Shown here: in pieces, positions 14,226 to 23,119 of the stretch
Numbering within the stretch: position 1 is the first letter of the stretch
Layout of the letters: each line of letters opens with the position of its first letter
Source of the DNA: an uncultured Eubacteriales bacterium
Lineage (GTDB): Bacteria; Bacillota; Clostridia; Oscillospirales; Acutalibacteraceae
Length of the DNA stretch: 49,854 nucleotides
Assembly: GCA_934486455.1 (NCBI GenBank)
Contig: CAKSPR010000008.1
Span: 1 to 49,854, forward strand
Direction of reading: 5' to 3'
Made by a program: the position numbers and the translations under genes
The notes under the pieces: model-generated
What the model was told of the DNA's origin: nothing
Database searches by the model: none
Seen by the model: the letters and a program-made list of their open reading frames with translations, nothing else

Positions 14226-16511
14226 TTACATTCTATAGGTAAGTTCGATAACAATACTGTCAATGAAATTGTATATTCTCTGATAGGTTGTGATGATGAG
14301 CAGTGCGATAAACACAATGATCGCCATTCCGACAACGCTGAGCAATATGGAGAGAAGACTGCTGCCGACGGTGTATCTGTGTGTGACCGTGTTGCCGACA
14401 AAGAGCAGAATTCCGGTCCAGACAACTCCCAAGGAGGAGAAGAAGGTAATGTACATTGCCTCTTCAAGGATAAATATGTGGGACAGGCAGATGTTAAGCG
14501 CAGTCATAAGCACCATGGGCATAAGCGCATATCCGGTAAACTTGTATATGTCCTTTATGCTTCCTTCGCCGTTTGCAAGGGTGGTCACGCACCAGTTGGA
14601 AAGCACCCACAAAAGCATGGGAAGAACAACCAGAGATATTTCCTTGATGGGGGAGATCCGGGTTCCGTAGCTTCCGTTGAAGAGGTAGTTGGTAAACAGC
14701 TTGGAACAGATGTTCACCAGTGCGAGAAGTCCGACGATAAGCGTTGCGGCCGGCGCCGATCCGCGCTTTTCGTGTTTAAGATCCCAGAATCCGTCGAAGG
14801 GGTGAAGCATTATATAAAATTCGTAAAGGAAGGAATTCAGTAACCCTTCTCTTTTATCCTTATATTTGTCGTCACGGTTGCGCTTGCCTATCCATTTAAA
14901 GAGTCTGACAAGCAGGAAAATAATGACCACAAATATGAGCAGGAACCACACGAGATATTTTTCGATGAGCTGATTTCGGTATTCTCCGAGAGCCACCGAA
15001 TATCTGGTCTGGTTGTTTGAGTATTTAAAGTTTTTAACCGCGTCGGTATAATCCTCGGTTCTTATCTGCGCGTTGCCTATTCCGTCATATGCAATGTCGA
15101 AGTTGGCATTTTCGTTAAGAACCTGCTCCCAGTACTGAACGCTCTCGTCATATTCAAATCTGCTGTAGCAATCGTATGCCTCGTCTATGAGCGTTCCGTA
15201 ATTGGTTATCGAAAAGACGGTAAAGCTGCTTCCCTTTGCGTCGGCGTCAAGAAGCAAGAGATCCTCGTCCTTATATGCAATGGAAATCGGTGTTACCGAA
15301 TTTCCCACCTGATTGCCCTTGCCCGAGAAGGCATAAAGCAATTCTCCGTCCACCGAATAGGTAAAGAGACGGTTCTTTCTGGTGTCCATTATGGTGTATC
15401 TTCCGCTGGGAGAGAGTGCCACATCGGCGATAATGGAAACCTGTGCCTGGCCGAGGGAGTTGTAGTTAAAGCTGATGTCACCCACCGTCGAATGGTATCC
15501 GCTTCTTACGAGAACGTCGTTGCCGGTAGGATTAAGCCTTTTAACGGGAGAATATTTGGAGTCCTTCGAACGGGAAGAAATGGTGGAGGAGATTTCGTCG
15601 GCGTTTATGGAGCTGGTGGTTGCATAAACGAAGCCCTTATCATCTATTCTTATGTTGTTGTACTCGGTAGGAACAAAGGATTGCATCTGGCTTTGCTGTT
15701 CCTTGGAAAGTATTGTTTTCCAAATGTAGTCGACAACATTGTAGCTAACCTTCTGTGCTCCGACAAATCCGCTGAACTCTCCGTCCCTGTCGAGGAGGAG
15801 AATACCCATGTTAACACTCTGGGCAACAACGAAAATATTTTCCGACTGGTCAACCGCAAGCTTTTTGGGACGGTAAACATAGTCGCTGTCCATAAGGCTC
15901 TTGAGCTGGCTGTCCTCGGTGTTAACGGGGCTGTCGTAGGTCTTTATAAATTTTCCGCCGGGAGTAAAGCGCACTATACGCTGGTTTTGAGTGTCGGCGA
16001 CATAAATGGTGTTATCGGGTGCTATGGTGACGCCCTCGGGACGGTTAAAGGAGTCCTCTTTGCCGTTGTTATCGAAGGTGGCTATGACAAACTTGACCGA
16101 ATAATCGGGATTGAGCACCACGAGACGGCCCATTTTGGCGTTTGTGTCCTCAACCACATCGGACGGGCTGCTTTCGGTGCTGCTGTCCGAAACCTCACCC
16201 GAAACAACCTCTCCCGAGGCAACCCCGGCCACGTCGTATCCCGTGTCGACAATATAAACGTTTCCGCTCTTGTCGACCTCGATGTCCTGCGGCTCGGTGA
16301 AATTTCCCACCCCGAGGTCCTCACCGGTAAAGGTGTAGCTCGGAATATAAGCGTGGGGGGTGATTATGGGATTTCCGTTATAGTCATACATATATGTGTC
16401 GTATGCCACCGATGATGACTCTACCGTTTTTGCCGATGCGCCCACGCAAAGGACGCCCGTAACCATAATCGCCGCTATTGTTATACTAAGTATTTTCTTA
16501 AATATTCGCAT
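14226..16511 (-). CDS. NHL beta-propeller / YIP1-family membrane protein
   Basis: This 761-residue protein has a signal peptide (to about residue 27), then an extracellular NHL-type beta-propeller (about 50-430) with repeats such as FTEPQDIEVDKSGNVYIVDT and FNRPEGVTIAPDNTIYVADT. A TPR-like helical stretch (about 440-505, YDESVQYWEQVLNENANFD) follows, then a first membrane helix near 515-535, a basic cytoplasmic linker, and a five-helix YIP1-like membrane domain to the end. YIP1 domains occur in membrane-trafficking proteins of eukaryotes and in many bacterial proteins of unknown role. Its place between two sugar-transporter sets suggests a membrane-bound accessory or sensor. That role is inference. 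Confidence 0.75.
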   Translation of the reverse strand: MRIFKKILSITIAAIMVTGVLCVGASAKTVESSSVAYDTYMYDYNGNPIITPHAYIPSYTFTGEDLGVGNFTEPQDIEVDKSGNVYIVDTGYDVAGVASGEVVSGEVSDSSTESSPSDVVEDTNAKMGRLVVLNPDYSVKFVIATFDNNGKEDSFNRPEGVTIAPDNTIYVADTQNQRIVRFTPGGKFIKTYDSPVNTEDSQLKSLMDSDYVYRPKKLAVDQSENIFVVAQSVNMGILLLDRDGEFSGFVGAQKVSYNVVDYIWKTILSKEQQSQMQSFVPTEYNNIRIDDKGFVYATTSSINADEISSTISSRSKDSKYSPVKRLNPTGNDVLVRSGYHSTVGDISFNYNSLGQAQVSIIADVALSPSGRYTIMDTRKNRLFTYSVDGELLYAFSGKGNQVGNSVTPISIAYKDEDLLLLDADAKGSSFTVFSITNYGTLIDEAYDCYSRFEYDESVQYWEQVLNENANFDIAYDGIGNAQIRTEDYTDAVKNFKYSNNQTRYSVALGEYRNQLIEKYLVWFLLIFVVIIFLLVRLFKWIGKRNRDDKYKDKREGLLNSFLYEFYIMLHPFDGFWDLKHEKRGSAPAATLIVGLLALVNICSKLFTNYLFNGSYGTRISPIKEISLVVLPMLLWVLSNWCVTTLANGEGSIKDIYKFTGYALMPMVLMTALNICLSHIFILEEAMYITFFSSLGVVWTGILLFVGNTVTHRYTVGSSLLSILLSVVGMAIIVFIALLIITTYQRIYNFIDSIVIELTYRM

Positions 16512-16549
16512 TTAATTATCCCCTTGTTACAATATCGGTTTAAACGGTC

Positions 16550-17398
16550 TTACTCCTTAATACCGGAGGATGACATTGTTTCCACGATGTTACTCTGTGA
16601 AAACATAAATACGGCAATGGGCAGTATCATCATAAACACCACCGAGGCGGCGCCTGCGCCGGCTCGGGAAATACCCGCCGAAATTATCTGGGATATTGCA
16701 TAGTTAAGGGTTTTTAACTGCTCGGTATAGATGTATGTTGCGCCGGTGGCATTCCACAGCCCCTGGAAGGAGAAAACGATAAGCGTCAGCCACGCAGGCT
16801 TAACCATCGGCATAACGATGGTCCAGAAGATTCTCATTTCTCCGGCACCGTCTATTTTCGCGGCCTCGATTATGGTGTCCTTGACCATGGATTCCATGTG
16901 CTGCTTCATGAGGTAAAGTCCGAGGGTGGAGGAGAAGGCAGGCAGGATTATCGACCAATATGTATCAATGAGTCCGAGCTTGGACATGATGATGAAGGTC
17001 GGAATGGCGGTCGAGCCGCTGAACATAAGGGATGTAACTATGACCTTAAATATGGTCTGGGATCCGTAAAACCGCTTTTTTGAAAGGGCATATGCCGCCA
17101 TGGAGGCGATTATAACATGGCCGAAGGTACCGACCACCGAAATGAAAACGGTGTTGAAGATGTATCTTGAGAAGGGTACCCAGGAGTTGCTGAGGTTTGA
17201 GAAAAGGTCGGCAAAGTTTTTAAGGGTGGGCTTTGCGACCCAAAAGCGCGGAGGGAATATCCAAAGTTCGTCAAGAGGCTTCAGAGAGGTAATTATGGCG
17301 TAGTACATAGGAAGAACCATAAGAAAACCGAAGATAAAGAGAATTATGAAAATACCTATGTCGCCGCCGGTCGAACGGTTAACGCGATTTCTTGCCAT
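16550..17398 (-). CDS. Carbohydrate ABC transporter permease, MalG type (set 1)
   Basis: This is a 282-residue six-helix permease with the EAA loop IIEAAKIDGAGEMRIFWTIV. It begins two bases beyond the stop of its partner at 17400, so the two are translationally linked; AAAGGTGGG serves its ATG. It belongs with the permease at 17400-18341 and the large binding protein at 18385-21402. The ATPase is not encoded here. Confidence 0.9.
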   Translation of the reverse strand: MARNRVNRSTGGDIGIFIILFIFGFLMVLPMYYAIITSLKPLDELWIFPPRFWVAKPTLKNFADLFSNLSNSWVPFSRYIFNTVFISVVGTFGHVIIASMAAYALSKKRFYGSQTIFKVIVTSLMFSGSTAIPTFIIMSKLGLIDTYWSIILPAFSSTLGLYLMKQHMESMVKDTIIEAAKIDGAGEMRIFWTIVMPMVKPAWLTLIVFSFQGLWNATGATYIYTEQLKTLNYAISQIISAGISRAGAGAASVVFMMILPIAVFMFSQSNIVETMSSSGIKE

Positions 17399-17399
17399 A

Positions 17400-18341
17400 T
17401 TAGTTACCCACCTTTCTGAGAAGCTTCTGAATGACCTTATTGGTGATTATCATAACGAGGAAGAGTATGGTGGCGATGGCCGACGCATAACCCATCTCAT
17501 AACGCATCCCGCCGTAATCCTCAAGGTGGTGCATTATTGTATGTACGGCATATCCTGTCGAGGGGAAGCCGCAAAGGCCGGTGATAACGCCGCCGACGCC
17601 GAAAGCGCCGGTGATGCTCATTACGGCCGAGAACATCAGCGACTCACGCATAAGGGGCAGGGTAACAAACCAAAGCTCCTGCCAACGGTTGCGGACACCG
17701 TCCACTGCCGCCGCCTCGTAGTATGTGCGGTCAACGCCCTGGAAGCCGGCGATAAAGGCGAGGAAGGAGGTGCCGAGACTGGTCCAGAGAATAACCACGA
17801 TACAAAGGGGCATCATGTACTGGGTGTTGGTAAACCAAAGTATCGGAGAATCGATGATTCCGAGCTTGAGCAGGAAGGCGTTTACAAGGCCGTAGCTGTC
17901 GCTCGAGAACATCAGAGTAAAGATAAGGAAGGCGTTACCCGAAATGGACGGCGCATAGAAGCAAAGGGTGATGAACGCACGCACCTTCGGAGAAAACTCG
18001 TTTATACACCATGCGAAGAAGAAACAGAGCAGGTATCCCACGGGTCCGGTAATGCCGGCCAGGATGACCGTGTTTCTTACGGCAATAAGAAATATTTCGT
18101 CGTGCAGCAGCAGTCGCGAATAGTTTTCAAGTCCGACAAAGTTGGGCCACTGGAGCATGTTGAAGTCGGTAAAGCTGAAAAACATCGAAACAGCAACCGG
18201 AAGCACCGTAAAGATGGTGAAAAGTATGACATAAGGCGCGCTCATAAGATAGCCGACGCGGTCGTCCCAAATCTTCGCTAACTTTTGCTTGCCGGTCAGT
18301 TTCTTGCGATCCTCCCGAGGCTGCCTTTTAAAAAGCTTCAT
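17400..18341 (-). CDS. Carbohydrate ABC transporter permease, MalF type (set 1)
   Basis: This 313-residue permease has a basic cytoplasmic N terminus and six helices, with the EAA loop YYEAAAVDGVRNRWQELWFV. GGGAG stands upstream of the ATG. The gene follows the large binding protein by 43 bases and runs directly into the second permease. Together the three form the first of the two importer sets in the locus. Confidence 0.9.
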   Translation of the reverse strand: MKLFKRQPREDRKKLTGKQKLAKIWDDRVGYLMSAPYVILFTIFTVLPVAVSMFFSFTDFNMLQWPNFVGLENYSRLLLHDEIFLIAVRNTVILAGITGPVGYLLCFFFAWCINEFSPKVRAFITLCFYAPSISGNAFLIFTLMFSSDSYGLVNAFLLKLGIIDSPILWFTNTQYMMPLCIVVILWTSLGTSFLAFIAGFQGVDRTYYEAAAVDGVRNRWQELWFVTLPLMRESLMFSAVMSITGAFGVGGVITGLCGFPSTGYAVHTIMHHLEDYGGMRYEMGYASAIATILFLVMIITNKVIQKLLRKVGN

Positions 18342-18384
18342 AAAAATATTACTCCCTCGTAATAGAATTGGGTAAGTCTAATGC

Positions 18385-21300
18385 TTACTTTTTATTTTCG
18401 TTATCTGCAAATTCCTTTTGCTTTCTGGTAAGCTCTTCGTTGATAAGTCTTACATTATCAAGGAGTTCTTCGCCCGGGTCGGCGTCCTGATTGACGACGG
18501 CCTGGAAAGCAAAGCTCAGATAACGGCCCAGAATGTAGCTTCCGGGATACTCGGGAAGAGATCTTGCAGATTGCCACTGGTTGTATATTGCTTTATAATC
18601 GCTGGACGACCAGGGAAGCTGTGCCACAGCCTCGAGGTTGGCGGTGTTGTAACGGGCGGAAGTGCCGAGGATGCTTTCAATTTCCTGACCGTAAGCAACC
18701 TGGGTATCGGTGCTGGTCCACCAGCTCAGGAAGTCCCAAGCTGCCTCGGGATCCTTGGCATTGCTTATGATGATCGAAGCGCTTCCGGCCGACAGGGCGG
18801 TGTGGTCGATGGTGCCGTCCTCTTTTTCAATTCCGGGAATATCGGTAAATCCCCAAAGTCCCTTGATTTCGGGGGCGAAAACGCTGAGCTGGTTATAGGC
18901 GGTGTAGTCGGCAAGGCCGAGAGGCATTTCACCGGTACGGAAGCGGTTGGAGAAGTCGAAGGTGACAAGGCATCCGTAAGAAGTGAAGAACTCGGTGTAC
19001 TGCTTAAAGCAGCTGATCGAAAGGGCCGTATCAAGTGCCGATGCCGAGCCGTCCTCATTATAATATGAACCGCCGTTCTGATAAAGCAGGGTTCCGAAAA
19101 CGTCTGTAATTCCGAAATAGAGGCCGTTCATGTTGAGCTTAACGATACAGTCGTAAACCTCTGTCCATGTTTTCGGTATTTCCATTTCAAGCTCGGACAA
19201 AACATCCTTTCGGTAGAAGAGCATTCCGAAGGAGAAGGTCTCGGGAATACCGTATGTCTTGCCTTTATATTGGTAGGGCGTATATGCCGTTTTGTTAAAT
19301 CTCGACATGACCTGGTCGAAGGTCTGGTCGACCTTTTCGGGGTCGTTGAACCGGGAAATATCCATAACCGCGCCGCGGATGGCGTAGTTAAGGGGCTCGG
19401 AGTTTCCGACGCCCAGCACGACATCGGGTCCGATACCGGCCGTTATCGAAGGAAGTATCGTTCCGGCCGAAACAAGTTTAAGGTTGACCTTCAGGTCGCT
19501 TGACTTTGACAGCGAGTTATCTATCAGTCGTCTGATTATCTGAGACTGGTCCTGGCTGGTGGCCACCCACACGGTAACGTCGCGGGTGTTCTCACGGGCA
19601 TCGGCTGCGCGGCCGACATTGTTATAGTCCATATAGAAGGAGGACGCAAACATCTTGCTTTGGTGAACAAGATTTTCCCAGAAGTTTGCATTGGCGCGGG
19701 GAAGCTCCTCCTCGACGGGGGTTATCTGAATCCAGTCATAACCCACCGGCTGAGCCGTGGCGTTGACAAGCCAGGTGGAAATGGTACCGAGGTTGGATTT
19801 GAAGTTTTCAAGCTTCTTGGCAATGGTGGTGGGATTTTGAGTCATTATTTCGAGGTCGTTTGTAAGGGTGTTGAAGGAGCTGGTGAAGGAGCTGTTCTTC
19901 TCCCCTGTCAGATCCTTAATCTTTGAAACGACATCTTTAAGCACCTCAAGATCCTCTGCCATTTCGGAAATGGTCTCGGGAATCATGGTCTCGAAGCTGT
20001 AATCACGGAAGGTGTCGGGAGAAGATCCGGTTATCATCATAATGCTGCGGTAGCAGTTGTTGAGGCTGTAAATGGTATTGTCAACTGCGGCAAGAAGATC
20101 GCCGAATTCGCCGAGAGTGACCTCAAGACGAATGGTATTCTTGCCTTTATTAAAGTAGAAAAGGAAAGGAGTTCCGTCGGGAGTGCAAAGATTTGATACC
20201 TGCCAGCCGTCCTTATAGTCAAAGTGGACATACTTTGCTTCCTCGCAGGGAATGACGCCGTTAACATAAACCGAACGGTTGCAGAAGGCACCGTCGCGGT
20301 CGGTCTGTTTAAAGCGGGTGGTTATGTTGTAAAGCCCTGCCTCTTCAACATCGAATTCCCATTCGATCCACTGATATGCCGAGCTGAACTTATCGCTCTT
20401 TATCTGGTTGAGCTTGATAACATCAAAGGATGTGGGATATGTAAGAGGGGACGTACGGTCCCATTCGGGATAAATGGTTGCAGCCGATTTAAGGTGCATA
20501 TCCTCGGCCTGGCGGCGCATGGGGTTGTCTCCCATCTCTCCGTCGAAATCGTTTGCACTGGAGGTTCCGAGCTTGTAACCCTTCTGCTCGTATTCCTTCT
20601 GAAGATCGGCGTAAGAAATAAGAGTGGGAGCCTTTTGGAGGGAGATGCGGTTGAACACCACAGCCTCCTTCTGGGATTCCAGCTTTATGGTATGTGTTCC
20701 GGCGGTAAGGTAGAATTTAAAGTACTCACCGTACTTACCGCTGGTATCGATACATTTTCCGTCATACCATCCGTTGACCTCAACCGAGCTTGCGCGGATG
20801 TCGTTTCCGTCCTGGTCGAGGGTTATTCCCTCGTCGCTATCTCTCCACACTCTGGGGAAAACAATACCGCCCGCCTCGGTAAAGGGAGATTTGCCGTCGA
20901 TGTAAAGCGAGCGTTCAATGGAATTGTTCTTTCCGGGAACGGTGTAGTAAAGCATATCAATAACGAAAAGTCCGTCGTTTTGTACATTTACCGTCCAGGT
21001 TGTCGAAGCGTTTACGCCGTTATCAGAATCGCCCATATAAAGCGACTGACCCTTGATTCCCGCCTCGGGCAGGGTGTCGTCGTAGGTGGCGTCGGCTCTG
21101 ACATCTCCGGTAGACGCGGTAAGATAGGCCGGATCGGCCGCTCCGAAGGTTATGGTCTCAGAAGCGTCGGGCACATTGGAATACTGTGCAATATATTCGG
21201 TGTAGGTGAATTTGGAAAAGACCGTGTTTTGCTCACGAGCCTTTAAATATTCCTCTACGTTTTCCGGATCGGCGGCACCGGTCGCTTGCTCGGCCGAGAC

Positions 21301-21402
21301 AGCGCCTGCCGTTTCGTTATCCGCGACGGCACAGTAACCCGCCGAAGAAATCAGCATTATCGCGGAAAGTATTCCTGCGATAACTCGGGAATAATGTTTC
21401 AT
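18385..21402 (-). CDS. Very large solute-binding protein with N-terminal carbohydrate-binding-like domains
   Basis: At 1005 residues this is more than twice the usual size of a sugar-binding protein. A signal-type N terminus is followed by two beta-sandwich modules resembling carbohydrate-binding domains (about 80-260 and 300-455; strands such as AGTHTIKLESQKEAVVFNRISL). A helical connector follows (about 470-560), then the periplasmic-binding fold (about 590-1000, with YKGKTYGIPETFSFGMLFYR and DPEAAWDFLSWW). No normal lipobox is seen: the only early Cys follows AGY, so anchoring is unclear. It is the first gene of the nine-gene locus behind the promoter at 21558-21586. It probably holds polymer while feeding the permeases at 16550-18341. 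Confidence 0.8.
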   Translation of the reverse strand: MKHYSRVIAGILSAIMLISSAGYCAVADNETAGAVSAEQATGAADPENVEEYLKAREQNTVFSKFTYTEYIAQYSNVPDASETITFGAADPAYLTASTGDVRADATYDDTLPEAGIKGQSLYMGDSDNGVNASTTWTVNVQNDGLFVIDMLYYTVPGKNNSIERSLYIDGKSPFTEAGGIVFPRVWRDSDEGITLDQDGNDIRASSVEVNGWYDGKCIDTSGKYGEYFKFYLTAGTHTIKLESQKEAVVFNRISLQKAPTLISYADLQKEYEQKGYKLGTSSANDFDGEMGDNPMRRQAEDMHLKSAATIYPEWDRTSPLTYPTSFDVIKLNQIKSDKFSSAYQWIEWEFDVEEAGLYNITTRFKQTDRDGAFCNRSVYVNGVIPCEEAKYVHFDYKDGWQVSNLCTPDGTPFLFYFNKGKNTIRLEVTLGEFGDLLAAVDNTIYSLNNCYRSIMMITGSSPDTFRDYSFETMIPETISEMAEDLEVLKDVVSKIKDLTGEKNSSFTSSFNTLTNDLEIMTQNPTTIAKKLENFKSNLGTISTWLVNATAQPVGYDWIQITPVEEELPRANANFWENLVHQSKMFASSFYMDYNNVGRAADARENTRDVTVWVATSQDQSQIIRRLIDNSLSKSSDLKVNLKLVSAGTILPSITAGIGPDVVLGVGNSEPLNYAIRGAVMDISRFNDPEKVDQTFDQVMSRFNKTAYTPYQYKGKTYGIPETFSFGMLFYRKDVLSELEMEIPKTWTEVYDCIVKLNMNGLYFGITDVFGTLLYQNGGSYYNEDGSASALDTALSISCFKQYTEFFTSYGCLVTFDFSNRFRTGEMPLGLADYTAYNQLSVFAPEIKGLWGFTDIPGIEKEDGTIDHTALSAGSASIIISNAKDPEAAWDFLSWWTSTDTQVAYGQEIESILGTSARYNTANLEAVAQLPWSSSDYKAIYNQWQSARSLPEYPGSYILGRYLSFAFQAVVNQDADPGEELLDNVRLINEELTRKQKEFADNENKK

Positions 21403-21403
21403 T

Positions 21404-21551
21404 GTGTAAACGCTCCTTCTTAACGCTTAAAGTGGTAGGTAAAAATTCTTTGGACTTTTTGCAATAATTTTTCCGATGCGAAATGTACAATTTAACCAAA
21501 GTTATGTGTAAACCCTACAAAACGGAATTTGTTTTTTTGGTAGTTTTACAC
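21404..21551 (-). promoter_or_regulatory. Leader/operator region with three GTGTAAA elements and a cre-like site
   Basis: The 5' end of the mRNA starts with GTGTAAA (21545-21551 on the minus strand). Its complement TTTACAC occurs at 21506-21512 and again at 21404-21410, touching the ribosome site and start codon. One arm could therefore pair with either partner in RNA, or all three could be protein-binding sites. TTTAAGCGTTAAGA (21418-21431) matches 10 of 12 fixed positions of the CcpA cre consensus. Confidence 0.4.
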
Positions 21552-21557
21552 CCTATA

Positions 21558-21586
21558 ATTTTATCTAAAACCGATACTAATGTCAA
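21558..21586 (-). promoter_or_regulatory. Main promoter of the carbohydrate locus
   Basis: A perfect -35 TTGACA (21581-21586) stands 17 bases from TAAAAT (21558-21563) on the minus strand. The start lies near 21552, giving a 150-nt leader. Bases 21590-21732 hold no gene that I can see. Confidence 0.9.
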
Positions 21587-21732
21587 TGAATTTATATGTT
21601 TAGACACACTTTTTCCACCATATAAACAATATCGTCTTTCAGTTTTTGTGCAACTTTCACATAATATATGCCAAATATTACATCTTCGCACAACGCACAG
21701 AAAATTTTGTGTTTTAATTTAGAAAATAACGC

Positions 21733-22074
21733 CTACTGCAGGCGCTGTTTAAGAGCCTTTATTTCGCCGGTAAGACGCTCTATTTCCCTTCTCGCTTCCT
21801 CACCGTCGAAGCGTGTGCAGGCAGAATCTTCCACGGCTTTTTTAAGCTGAATGCGAAGCTGCTCGCATTCCCTTTCGCTTTTCTCAAGCTCGTCGCACAT
21901 ACCGAGAGCCGTAAGCACCGCCACCATGGTTGTCGAAAGACGGGGATTTGCTTTTTTTGTCTTTTCAAGCTCTCCGTTAAGGCGGGCGCCCACCTTTCTG
22001 ACCTGAGCCTCGTCGTCGTCGGTTACTACCATATATTCTATGCCGCCCACCGAAAGTTTAATTTTATTTGGCAT
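21733..22074 (-). CDS. zapA: Cell division protein ZapA
   Basis: This 113-residue protein has an N-terminal ZapA globular part (residues 1-50, KIKLSVGGIEYMV then KVGARLNGELEK) and a long C-terminal coiled coil rich in Glu, Lys and Arg. ZapA tetramers bind FtsZ filaments and tighten the Z ring at midcell. AAAGGAGGGG lies six bases before the ATG. The gene stands alone here. Confidence 0.88.
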   Translation of the reverse strand: MPNKIKLSVGGIEYMVVTDDDEAQVRKVGARLNGELEKTKKANPRLSTTMVAVLTALGMCDELEKSERECEQLRIQLKKAVEDSACTRFDGEEARREIERLTGEIKALKQRLQ

Positions 22075-22109
22075 GTTCTGCCCCTCCTTTAAAAAATTAT
22101 ATCTTTGTA

Positions 22110-22145
22110 CACACTATGTTACATTATATTATACAACACCTTTCG
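22110..22145 (-). promoter_or_regulatory. Probable promoter of zapA
   Basis: On the minus strand TTTATT is followed after 17 bases by TATAAT, with a second overlapping TATAAT just downstream. The -35 is weak. Confidence 0.45.
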
Positions 22146-22242
22146 GCAAAAATAAAGAAAAACTTTGCTTTTACGCCTTTATTTTTAAGTATAAGCAACA
22201 GACGGTCGAACACCGTACGGTTTCGCTCGTCTATTGCTTAAC

Positions 22243-22509
22243 CATAACGCACACATACGAACACGATTTTGGCAAAGAAAAATCCCCGCACACTGCGTTA
22301 AAATGCTCGTTAATCCGACAGGATGAGCTGCGTTTTTGCCTTGTCTGTGGATTTTTTTCTTGCCGACAAAATTCTTCGACCTGAAATGAGGGCAGTAATG
22401 AGGGATTTTCGGTGCGGAGGAGATCATAAGGCTTACGCCTATGTGCGACGACAAGCCTAAAGGCACCGTTAACAGGCCATTTCAGGCGCGTTCGTATGTG
22501 TGCGTTATG
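22243..22509. repeat. 267-bp element bounded by 20-bp perfect inverted repeats
   Basis: Bases 22243-22262 and 22490-22509 are exact reverse complements (CATAACGCACACATACGAAC and its complement). TAAC lies just outside both ends (22239-22242 and 22511-22514), a possible target duplication. Inside are nested hairpins, CCTGAAATG/CATTTCAGG (22380-22388 with 22478-22486) and AGGCTT/AAGCCT, and no plausible gene. It looks like a MITE-type element or a structured RNA. The rest of the 22075-22714 gap holds only the zapA and acpP promoters and a small CATATC/GATATG hairpin. Confidence 0.6.
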
Positions 22510-22606
22510 ATAACTGTCATATCTTTCGGATATGTATAATCAGGACATTTAATACTGTTTTTAAATATATTATTTTGGAGGAAATTAAAAAATTTAAAAT
22601 TAACGG

Positions 22607-22635
22607 TTGACAAACGGGAATGAAAGAATTATATT
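22607..22635 (+). promoter_or_regulatory. Promoter of acpP
   Basis: TTGACA (22607-22612) is followed after 17 bases by TATATT (22630-22635). Transcription starts about 75 bases before the ATG. Confidence 0.8.
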
Positions 22636-22714
22636 ATCCGTGAGTAGTTGAAAAATAAATTAGTTGCTTGTTGTAACACTGATATTTAAAGCTAAATAAG
22701 AAAGGGTTTCGATT

Positions 22715-22942
22715 ATGGTTTTTGAACAGCTGAGAAATATTATCTGCGCCCAACTGGAGCTTCAGCCCGGGCAGGTCACAATGGAATCTTCCATGGCCGA
22801 CGAGCTCGGTGCCGACAGTCTCGATCTCGTCGATGTCATAATGTCGGTAGAAGATGTTTTTGATGTTGAGATACCCGACGAAGAGGTTGAAAAGCTTCGT
22901 TGCGTCGGCGACCTTGTCCACTATATCGAAGAACATCAATAA
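22715..22942 (+). CDS. acpP: Acyl carrier protein
   Basis: This 75-residue acidic four-helix protein carries growing fatty-acyl chains on a phosphopantetheine arm. The attachment serine is Ser35 in GADSLDLVD, followed by the acidic helix II (VEDVFDVEIPDEE) that docks with the synthase enzymes. The length is normal. AAGAAAGGG stands eight bases before the ATG. It is not next to other fatty-acid genes; it has its own strong promoter and a hairpin at 22950-22971. With no type II polyketide or nonribosomal genes around it, the housekeeping role is the simplest reading. Confidence 0.9.
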   Translation: MVFEQLRNIICAQLELQPGQVTMESSMADELGADSLDLVDVIMSVEDVFDVEIPDEEVEKLRCVGDLVHYIEEHQ

Positions 22943-22949
22943 GTTCGGG

Positions 22950-22971
22950 AACCGCCGCAAAGCCGGCGGTT
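22950..22971 (+). terminator. Hairpin after acpP
   Basis: AACCGCCG/CGGCGGTT encloses a six-base loop and is followed by only a short T-containing stretch. It is a probable weak terminator, and some read-through into the V-type ATPase operon is possible since no clear promoter is seen at 22972-23119. Confidence 0.55.
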
Positions 22972-23119
22972 TCAGCTATTTATTCGGACAGACGGCTTGT
23001 TTTTCAGTTCCTCTGACATGCCGGTAAACGGACCGGGGCAAAGCAAAACGGACGGATTTTATTTTAAAAACCCGCGGCGGTGAAGACGGCCGCCGAAAGA
23101 CAGATTAGGAGACGGTTTT

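Noticed and set aside
22185..22466. A 93-codon minus-strand frame between zapA and acpP
   Set aside because: It covers most of the inverted-repeat element, has no ribosome site and no protein-like composition.
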